In this document: positions 5,593-10,747 of the stretch, one piece after another | How the letters are laid out: every line of letters begins with the position of its first letter | Position numbering within the stretch: the stretch's first letter is position 1 | Assembly: GCA_934659475.1 (NCBI GenBank) | Contig: CAKUHX010000046.1 | Span: 1-10,747, forward strand | From: an uncultured Oscillospiraceae bacterium | GTDB taxonomy: Bacteria > Bacillota > Clostridia > Oscillospirales > Oscillospiraceae | DNA length: 10,747 bases | Direction: 5' to 3' | Program-made: the position numbers and the translations under genes | The notes under the pieces: model-generated | What the model saw: only the letters and a program-made list of their open reading frames with translations | The model's database searches: none | What the model was told of the DNA's origin: nothing

Positions 5593-5931
5593 TCAGCCCC
5601 ATCGGTCCCGGTTGTGCTGCTGCATAAAACGGATATTTTGGGCGATCAGCTCCTTCTGGTCCCGGCTGAGCTGGCGGAAGTCCTGGATCAGGCTGCGCTC
5701 CGCTTTGCTCAATCTGAAGGGGCGCCGGCTGTCGTCCGTCAGGCCGTAGAGGTAATCCATTGTGATCCCCAGCTTCTCCGCGATCAGGCGCAGGGTCTCA
5801 TGGGGGATCTGCCGACGGCCTGTCAGATAGCCGTTCAGCGTGGAAAGGGGCAGGCCCAATTCCGCCGCCAGTTCCTTCTGCCGCATATCGTGGTCATCCA
5901 TATATTCTTTCAGCTTCTCCGGAACGCCCAT
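5593..5931 (-). CDS. XRE-family (Cro/CI-type HTH) transcriptional regulator, paralogue 2
   Basis: This 112-residue cytoplasmic HTH protein has its DNA-binding domain at about residues 16-64 (RQKELAAELGLPLSTLNGYL as HTH core, TMDYLYGLTD at the end) and a charged helical tail (LSRDQKEL, then RFMQQHN). It aligns along its whole length with the gene 142 bases downstream (about 35% identity), including the tail motif LSR-x-Q-x-E, so the pair probably share a fold and dimerisation mode. They differ in the recognition helix and may bind different operators. ATG 5931 has GAGGTGAT upstream, the same ribosome binding site as paralogue 1. A perfect 10-bp inverted repeat abuts that site, suggesting self-repression. 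No terminator follows, so read-through into paralogue 1 is possible. The targets are unknown. Confidence 0.9.
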   Translation of the reverse strand: MGVPEKLKEYMDDHDMRQKELAAELGLPLSTLNGYLTGRRQIPHETLRLIAEKLGITMDYLYGLTDDSRRPFRLSKAERSLIQDFRQLSRDQKELIAQNIRFMQQHNRDRWG

Positions 5932-5942
5932 GCGAAAATCAC

Positions 5943-5968
5943 CTCAAAATGATTTTCTTCATTTTGAG
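5943..5968. promoter_or_regulatory. Inverted-repeat operator or RNA hairpin over the second XRE ribosome binding site
   Basis: CTCAAAATGA (5943-5952) and TCATTTTGAG (5959-5968) form a perfect 10-bp inverted repeat with a 6-base spacer. Outer AATCA/TGATT arms (5937-5941 and 5971-5975) extend the symmetry with a 1- versus 2-base offset. The left arm overlaps the GAG of the GAGGTGAT ribosome binding site of the gene ending at 5593. As DNA it fits a dimeric HTH operator; as RNA the stem would hide part of the ribosome binding site. Confidence 0.6.
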
Positions 5969-5995
5969 TATGATTTCCCTTTTAATCCGCGATTT

Positions 5996-6048
5996 GCGTA
6001 ATTATTATTTCATATCGACAAAATACGACTTATTATTACGCATATCGG
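5996..6048. promoter_or_regulatory. AT-rich upstream region of the XRE pair with nested repeats
   Basis: GCGTAAT (5996-6002) and ATTACGC (6035-6041) form an inverted repeat. CATATCG occurs twice as a direct repeat (6011-6017 and 6041-6047), exactly 30 bases apart. On the minus strand TAATAAT occurs at both ends and could supply -10 boxes, but I cannot pick one promoter with a convincing -35. The AT content stands out sharply from the surrounding GC-rich DNA, as expected for a regulatory region. Confidence 0.4.
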
Positions 6049-6102
6049 GTGTATCATAGCCTTAGTGAATACGAAGTTTATCCTCCCTCGACCCTCACGA
6101 CC

Positions 6103-6141
6103 GCGGCAGGACGGCCCCGTCCGTCCTGCCGCACGGGGCCG
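6103..6141. repeat. Two mutually exclusive nested palindromes
   Basis: GCGGCAGGACGG (6103-6114) pairs perfectly with CCGTCCTGCCGC (6121-6132), loop CCCCGT. The overlapping CGGCCCCGT (6112-6120) pairs perfectly with ACGGGGCCG (6133-6141), its loop being the right arm of the first stem. Both pairings cannot form together, so the segment is a two-state structure if transcribed. No gene is evident here. Confidence 0.55.
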
Positions 6142-6165
6142 CAGGAGGTGACGGAGGGGCACTTC

Positions 6166-6187
6166 GGGCGGATGGGGACATCCGCCC
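6166..6187. repeat. Dispersed GGGCGGATG hairpin repeat, reverse-oriented copy
   Basis: GGGCGGATG/CATCCGCCC (6166-6174 and 6179-6187) has exactly the same 9-bp stem as 4148-4169, with loop GGGA in place of TCCT, which is the reverse complement of that loop give or take one base. It is followed by CTGCGGG rather than preceded by GTAGGGG, so it is an inverted copy. About 100 bases on either side (6060-6300) hold no supported gene; a further small GCCGC/GCGGC stem lies at 6232-6246. Confidence 0.7.
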
Positions 6188-6299
6188 CTGCGGGATCTAA
6201 CACCACGCTCCAGCAGCCTATACACCGGACGGCCGCACGCTGCGGCGGCCGGCGATCATTTCCAGCGCTTCCATACTGTTCTTCTTTCCTTCGCCCTGC

Positions 6300-6333
6300 A
6301 AAAAAGGAGCGCCGCCAGCGGCGGCGCTCCTTT
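6300..6333 (-). terminator. Rho-independent terminator of gap
   Basis: A perfect 14-bp stem AAAGGAGCGCCGCC/GGCGGCGCTCCTTT (6303-6316 and 6320-6333) has an AGC loop and six A residues at 6300-6305, which form the U-tract on the minus strand. It lies 13 bases beyond the gap stop codon. Confidence 0.92.
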
Positions 6334-6345
6334 GGGAAGCGTTTC

Positions 6346-7500
<1,155 letters not shown>

Positions 7501-7507
7501 CGTCCAT

Positions 7508-7537
7508 ATTATATCCCATCTTCACGATTTTTGTATA
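7508..7537 (-). promoter_or_regulatory. gap promoter (sigma-A type)
   Basis: On the minus strand -10 TATAAT (7508-7513) is a perfect match, with -35 TATACA (7532-7537; 4 of 6) after an 18-base spacer. An A/T-rich tract directly upstream (about 7549-7576, TTTGCACAAAAATTTTG on the plus strand) resembles an UP element, as expected for a highly expressed glycolytic gene. Confidence 0.75.
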
Positions 7538-7576
7538 GGGGAAAGAGCGCAATAATTTGCACAAAAATTTTGTTTT

Positions 7577-7813
7577 TCCCCACGTTTTCCTCGCCTTTCC
7601 CCGGTTCCTTTTTTCTTTTCCCCGCGTTTTATCCCCCTTTGCTTTTCCCTAAGGCGTCCCCTGCCGCCCGCTGGGCCGGATCTAAGCGGGCGGGAGCGCC
7701 GGCAATCCGGCGGTCCGCACCTGCTGGCAGCGATCTCCAGCCGGCCTGTCCCTGTTTTTCCCCCTTCTGCGCGGCCGCTGTGCCTGTTTTTACACTTCTC
7801 TACACGTTTCCTC
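7577..7813. other. Gene-free divergent spacer with a pyrimidine-rich tract and palindromes
   Basis: From about 7565 to 7651 the plus strand is almost entirely T and C with few purines. This is followed by an inverted repeat CGCCCGCT/AGCGGGCG (7665-7672 and 7685-7692) and a GCCGG/CCGGC stem (7698-7702 and 7707-7711). Open frames cross the spacer (one continuous with the downstream kinase-like frame from 7531) but lack ribosome binding sites, and their translation is low-complexity. No gene is supported. Confidence 0.5.
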
Positions 7814-7842
7814 TTGTTCTGCTCCGCTTTTTTTGTTATACT
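7814..7842 (+). promoter_or_regulatory. Promoter of the histidine-kinase-like gene
   Basis: -35 TTGTTC (7814-7819; 3 of 6) and -10 TATACT (7837-7842; 5 of 6) are separated by 17 bases. The predicted start is near 7849, giving a leader of about 125 bases that contains a GGAACGG/CCGTTCC hairpin (7907-7913 and 7918-7924). This also argues that translation does not start at the earlier in-frame codons. Confidence 0.55.
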
Positions 7843-7974
7843 GGTAAAAATTCGATGCTGCGGCCGGGACAAGCGGAGACACACTATCTCCGTCCCCTCA
7901 CCTTTCGGAACGGCACCCCGTTCCCGCGCATCCCGAAAAAGAAAGAGCGACCTATGGCCGCGGGAGGTAACTTC

Positions 7975-9030
7975 ATGTCCCAGCCATCTTCTTTAGATCG
8001 GATCCCCCAGGCCGCCTTCGACCTGGAGCGCGGCGCAGTCGCCGCCCTGAACGCCCCCGCCCGGCGGCTGCTGCCCGGCCTGGAGCCCGGAGATCCCGCC
8101 CCGCTCCACCTGCCCGCGGGGGACGGCCCCCAGTCCCAAAGCGGCTTTTTCACCTGGGGGCAGAACAGCTTTTCCTTCACCCTGGTCTGTCAGGACGGCA
8201 GCGGCCGGGTGCTGCTGGCCCCGGCGGCACAGACCGCCCTCACCTCCGCCCAGCTGGAGGGCTTCACCCGCCAACTGCGGCAGGTACAGAACGACATGCT
8301 GCTGGAAGTCCAGCAGCTGACCCCCGTATTGGAGCGCCGGGCGGACAGCGGCACCCTGTATCACCTGGCCGCCTTTCGCCAGAGCTTTTACCAGCTGTGC
8401 CGGCTGAGCCGGAACCTGGAGTACCTCTCCCGCGCCCAGCAGGGGGAGATCGTGCCCCGGTTCATCCCCCTGGACCTGGCCCGGCTGTGCTCCCAGCTGT
8501 CCGGCGAGGCGGGCGCCCTGCTCAGCGAGGGGGGAGTGGCCCTGACCTACCGCGGGGGGGCAGGCTCCCTGCTGGTGCCCGGCGACCCGGAGCTGCTGCC
8601 TCTTGTGGTGCTGGGGCTGCTGTCCAACGCCGCCAAAAACACCCCCCGGGGGGAGCTGGTGCTGCGCCTGCTCCAGCGGCCCGGACAGGCCATCCTGCTG
8701 CTGCGCCAGGGGGGCGCCCTGACCCAGCGGCAGCTGGACGAGCTGCTCACCCTCACCTCCTCCGGGCCGATCCCCCTGCCCGGCCAGGGGGCCGGGATGG
8801 GGCTGACCGTGATCCAGCACATCATATCCCTTCACCGGGGGGCGCTGCTGTGGCGGCCGGAGGAGAACGGCCTGCTGGCGGCCATGTGCCTGCCCACAGG
8901 ACCCATGCCCGCCCCCAACGTCCCGGTGCGTACCCCCATCCTTCAGACCGGCGGCGGCCTGTCCCCCGTGCTCATGGAGCTGAGCGACGTGCTGCCTGTG
9001 TCCGCCTTCGAGTCGGCGGGTCTGGAATAA
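7975..9030 (+). CDS. Soluble histidine-kinase-like protein with divergent catalytic motifs
   Basis: This 351-residue protein has no membrane segment or signal peptide. Residues about 5-85 look PAS-like (AAFDLERGAVAALNAPARRL). Residues 92-155 are helical, in the place of a DHp domain. Residues about 165-308 are a GHKL ATPase domain with an N box (LGLLSNAAKNTP, 213-224) and a G2 box (GQGAGMGLTVIQ, 270-281). Two features are odd: the helical segment has no H-E/D-x-x-x-P phosphoacceptor motif (His130 in LYHLAAFRQ is the only candidate), and the usual D-x-G-x-G is replaced by RQGGAL (244-249), losing the adenine-contacting Asp. It may be a sensor that binds nucleotide weakly, a pseudokinase, or an anti-sigma-type ATPase. 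The C-terminal 30 residues (ELSDVLPVSAF) are of unknown role. The start is set by GGGAGGTAACTTC before ATG 7975. The gene stands alone, with its own promoter and terminator and no adjacent plus-strand response regulator. Confidence 0.75.
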   Translation: MSQPSSLDRIPQAAFDLERGAVAALNAPARRLLPGLEPGDPAPLHLPAGDGPQSQSGFFTWGQNSFSFTLVCQDGSGRVLLAPAAQTALTSAQLEGFTRQLRQVQNDMLLEVQQLTPVLERRADSGTLYHLAAFRQSFYQLCRLSRNLEYLSRAQQGEIVPRFIPLDLARLCSQLSGEAGALLSEGGVALTYRGGAGSLLVPGDPELLPLVVLGLLSNAAKNTPRGELVLRLLQRPGQAILLLRQGGALTQRQLDELLTLTSSGPIPLPGQGAGMGLTVIQHIISLHRGALLWRPEENGLLAAMCLPTGPMPAPNVPVRTPILQTGGGLSPVLMELSDVLPVSAFESAGLE

Positions 9031-9038
9031 ACAGCTGT

Positions 9039-9070
9039 GCCCCCCTTGCAGCCGCAAGGGGGGCTTTCTT
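9039..9070 (+). terminator. Rho-independent terminator of the histidine-kinase-like gene
   Basis: A perfect 11-bp stem GCCCCCCTTGC/GCAAGGGGGGC (9039-9049 and 9054-9064), loop AGCC, is followed by TTTCTT. It lies 9 bases after the stop codon. The converging minus-strand operon ends at 9070, so the hairpin may also stop that transcript, though its U-tract in that direction is poor. Confidence 0.85.
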
Positions 9071-9348
9071 CACTCTCTTCTGCTCCAGATCAGGTCCGCC
9101 AGCCACCCCAGCCCCCACCCCGCTAGAGAGCACAGGGCGCTGATCAGATAAAACAGGGCCAGAAGGTCGGAGGCGAAGCTGGGGCCCCGGTGGGCCTGGG
9201 CGGCCAGAAGGAAAAATACCGCGGGGATGGCCAGCAGCAGCCACCGGATGGGCCGCAGGCGGGGACGGGCGCGGCCCAGACGCAGCAGAGCCAGCTGGCC
9301 GCCGAAGGGCAGCAGCAGAGCGGCGGCCAGAAACAGATACAGCTCCAT
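9070..9348 (-). CDS. Small multi-pass membrane protein of unknown function
   Basis: The 92-residue product is not recognised. It has about three hydrophobic segments (roughly residues 2-20, 36-51 and 62-84), a short basic loop (RLGRARPRLRPIRW, 23-36) and a charged C-terminus (WSRRE). It is the third gene of the LytTR operon: its ATG directly follows the upstream stop (TGA then ATG, no gap), with GGAGG 5 bases before the start and inside the upstream gene. Strict coupling suggests it works with the membrane protein before it, perhaps as a partner subunit in the same sensor. It could also be a detached fragment of a longer membrane protein, since its composition resembles the C-terminal half of its neighbour. 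No catalytic or metal-binding motif is visible. Confidence 0.75.
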   Translation of the reverse strand: MELYLFLAAALLLPFGGQLALLRLGRARPRLRPIRWLLLAIPAVFFLLAAQAHRGPSFASDLLALFYLISALCSLAGWGLGWLADLIWSRRE

Positions 9349-10170
9349 TCAGGCCTCCTTTCGGGCGCGGTCCCAAGTCCCCAACAAGTTGCCCAGCAGG
9401 GCGGGGATAAGGGCCAACAGCAGCTGGAACACGGGGTAGACATTCAGCCACAGCGCCGCCGTGGGCAGCCAACACAGGGCGCACATCAGGGGGAACAGGG
9501 GGCAGAAGCCGCTGCGCCGCCCCAGAGAGATCCCGGCGCACAGGCAGGCCGCGGGCAGCAGCACATAGGGGTACAGCAGCTGGGTCAGCGCGGGCACGTC
9601 CGGTGCGTCGATGAAAGACAGCAGCAGAGGTACCGCCATCCCCGCCGTCAGGGCGAAGAACAGATAGGGCAGGGTCTCCCGCCATTTCAGGGGGGAGGGG
9701 GCGGGGGACAGCCCCAGAAGGGCCCGCAGGTCGGCTACCTCCATATACCACCCCACCCAGCGGCCCAGCCAGATCAGGGCGTACAGGGTGACGTAGAAGC
9801 ACAGTACCACATAGGGGGGATAGACGAACCACCCGGCGGCCACGGCCAGCAGGCCGGTGAGAATGAAGTGGAGCAGGGAGCGCTTCAGCAGGGTGGGGCC
9901 GTCCTCGGCAAAGGGGGCGGTGGAGATCCCCACGGCGGCCCCCAGCAAAAACACGGTGCCCACCTGATAGGCCGCCGCCCAGAAGCGGCTGCCGAAGAAC
10001 AGATACGCCTCGTCCGTGGCCAGATCCATGCGGTAGAGGGTGTCCGCCAGATCGAAGCGTCCGCCGAACAGGTCGATGCCCGCGATGAAAAAGCACAGCA
10101 GCCACAAGGCGGCCGCCGCAATGACGCCGCCGGTCAGTGCGGGGCGCAGGTAAGGTCGAAATCGGTTCAT
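9349..10170 (-). CDS. DUF3021-like membrane protein with an extra C-terminal membrane half
   Basis: The 273-residue product has about eight hydrophobic segments. The first half (about 1-150) resembles DUF3021 membrane proteins that are commonly encoded beside stand-alone LytTR regulators: an N-terminal helix, a helix with GTVFLLGAAVGI, a third containing LLHFILTGLLAV, and a fourth ending near YVTLYALIWLGRW. The second half (about 165-265: YLFFALTAGMAVPLLLSF, then LLPAACLCAGISLGRR) adds about four further helices not expected in DUF3021 proteins, which are usually about 130-150 residues. It starts at ATG 10170, overlapping the LytTR stop as ATGA, with GGAGG 8 bases upstream. In LytTR regulatory systems the membrane partner inhibits the regulator, which is the likely role here by context. 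The DUF3021 assignment is by pattern only. Confidence 0.7.
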   Translation of the reverse strand: MNRFRPYLRPALTGGVIAAAALWLLCFFIAGIDLFGGRFDLADTLYRMDLATDEAYLFFGSRFWAAAYQVGTVFLLGAAVGISTAPFAEDGPTLLKRSLLHFILTGLLAVAAGWFVYPPYVVLCFYVTLYALIWLGRWVGWYMEVADLRALLGLSPAPSPLKWRETLPYLFFALTAGMAVPLLLSFIDAPDVPALTQLLYPYVLLPAACLCAGISLGRRSGFCPLFPLMCALCWLPTAALWLNVYPVFQLLLALIPALLGNLLGTWDRARKEA

Positions 10171-10637
10171 CCCATCCGCCTCCTTTCCAGGTCCAGGGTC
10201 TGTTTGATCTTCTTCACATACCGCCGGGAGACGTAGGTGACCACGCCCCCGGTGAGGGTCATTTTGATCGTCCCCGTAAGGGACAGGTCCAGGGCGGTCA
10301 CCGCCTTCAGATCAACGATCTCCCCGTTGGAGATGCGCGTGAACCGGGCGGGGTCCAGCAGCTTCTCCAGCTCATACAGCCGCAGGCGCAGGGTGTACTC
10401 CCGGCCGTCCGCCGTCTGGGCCATCACCCGCTGGCCGGCGGTGTAGCACCGCAGCAGGTCGTGGTGCTCCAGAGGGGTGACCCGGTCCCCCTGCCAGCCG
10501 GGGATGGGCGGAGGGCACTCCTGCTCCAACCGCCGCAGAAGGGCCTCCAGCTCCGGGGTCAACTGCCGGGCGGTCAGAGTGAGCCGAGGCTCCTCCTGCC
10601 CGGGGACTTGTTTGAATTCGATCTTCAGGGGGAACAC
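10167..10637 (-). CDS. Stand-alone LytTR-domain transcriptional regulator
   Basis: LytTR domains bind DNA with a beta-rich fold. This 156-residue protein has no receiver domain; instead an N-terminal segment of about 55 residues (LTLTARQLTPELEALLRRLE) precedes a LytTR domain at about 58-152. The domain signature is visible: YTLRLRLYELEKLL, then FTRISNGEIVDLKAV (the F-x-R-I/V-x-x-x-x-I-V-N/D-L block), then a conserved C-terminal VSRRYVKKIKQTL. This architecture is typical of LytTR regulators paired with a membrane protein. The open frame begins at GTG 10637, which has little Shine-Dalgarno sequence. A GAGGTG site instead sits 6 bases before CTG 10628, which would give an MKIEFK opening, so the true start may be that rare codon. 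It is the first gene of the three-gene operon; no LytTR-type direct-repeat operator was found in the 110 bases upstream. Confidence 0.87.
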   Translation of the reverse strand: MFPLKIEFKQVPGQEEPRLTLTARQLTPELEALLRRLEQECPPPIPGWQGDRVTPLEHHDLLRCYTAGQRVMAQTADGREYTLRLRLYELEKLLDPARFTRISNGEIVDLKAVTALDLSLTGTIKMTLTGGVVTYVSRRYVKKIKQTLDLERRRMG

Positions 10638-10678
10638 CTCTTTTCTTTGTACCCGCCCAGCCCACCCTTTCTAGATGA

Positions 10679-10697
10679 GTGGGGGCAAAGCCCCCAC
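10679..10697. repeat. GTGGGGGC hairpin repeat
   Basis: GTGGGGGC (10679-10686) and GCCCCCAC (10690-10697) form a perfect 8-bp stem with an AAA loop, followed by ACCCCCACAG. The core GGGGGCAAAGCCCC is shared with 3937-3950. It lies about 40 bases upstream of the LytTR gene and has no U-tract in either direction, so it is a repeat rather than an intrinsic terminator. Confidence 0.55.
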
Positions 10698-10736
10698 ACC
10701 CCCACAGGACGGCGGCGGAAATGTGGAATCAGGATC

Positions 10737-10747
10737 TGTAGGGGCGG
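10737..10747 (+). repeat. Truncated copy of the GTAGGGGCGG hairpin repeat at the window edge
   Basis: TGTAGGGGCGG is identical to 4143-4153, the lead-in and first part of the stem of the repeat there. The window ends before the expected loop and second arm, so this is the start of another copy. Confidence 0.6.

Noticed and set aside
7531..7974. N-terminal extension of the kinase-like protein from 7531
   Set aside because: It would start upstream of the promoter at 7814-7842, translates to F/P/R-rich low-complexity sequence, and a strong GGAGGT site marks ATG 7975.
7993..9057. 354-codon minus-strand open frame opposite the kinase-like gene
   Set aside because: It is an antisense shadow with Q/G/H-rich translation and spans the terminator at 9039-9070.
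8972..10105. 377-codon minus-strand open frame overlapping the membrane genes and the kinase 3' end
   Set aside because: It is out of frame with the two coupled membrane genes, crosses a terminator, and translates to R/P/G-rich sequence.
10638..10747. LytTR direct-repeat binding sites upstream of the LytTR gene
   Set aside because: No pair of 9-bp ACGTT-type half-sites with the usual 10-13 base spacing was found; the region is mostly G/C repeats.

Overview
The window looks like chromosome from a high-GC, endospore-forming Clostridia member, most likely an Oscillospiraceae relative (Flavonifractor/Lawsonibacter-like). This placement is inferred from the spore germinant-receptor operon, strong GGAGG ribosome binding sites, GC-rich codon use broken by AT-rich promoter islands, and G/C hairpin repeats between genes. 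No mobile element, CRISPR array, tRNA or rRNA gene was seen.

Left (1-3840): a complete germinant-receptor operon on the minus strand, in the order A-C-B (gerAA, gerAC, gerAB). The genes are coupled by a GTGA overlap and an 8-base gap. A sigma-G-like promoter lies just upstream of gerAA. The C subunit lacks the usual lipobox cysteine. At the far left edge a near-consensus vegetative promoter with a CAAGCGCTTG palindrome at its expected start site points out of the window.

Centre-left (3785-4570): about 790 bases without a confident gene. It holds G/C hairpin repeats, a terminator, and an imperfect direct duplication 174 bases apart. In one plus-strand frame the two copies read as related short peptides whose differences are concentrated at third codon positions; the same DNA can also be read as a duplicated minus-strand promoter-like module.

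Centre (4571-6060): tadA (tRNA A34 deaminase) with its own promoter, then two paralogous XRE repressor-type genes that align end to end without gaps. Each has AT-rich upstream DNA with inverted repeats, including a perfect 10-bp repeat abutting the second gene's ribosome binding site.

Centre-right (6060-7975): more hairpin repeats, then gap (GAPDH of the E. coli/eukaryote-like type) with a terminator, a strong promoter and a structured leader of about 145 nt whose first stem starts within a few bases of the predicted mRNA 5' end.

Right (7975-10747): on the plus strand, a soluble histidine-kinase-like protein with a good N box and G2 box but no canonical phosphoacceptor motif and no DxGxG aspartate. 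On the minus strand, a tightly coupled three-gene operon: a stand-alone LytTR DNA-binding protein, a DUF3021-like multi-pass membrane protein with an extra C-terminal membrane half, and a small membrane protein. This resembles the LytTR regulatory system layout (regulator plus membrane inhibitor). The window ends inside another copy of the dispersed G/C hairpin repeat.
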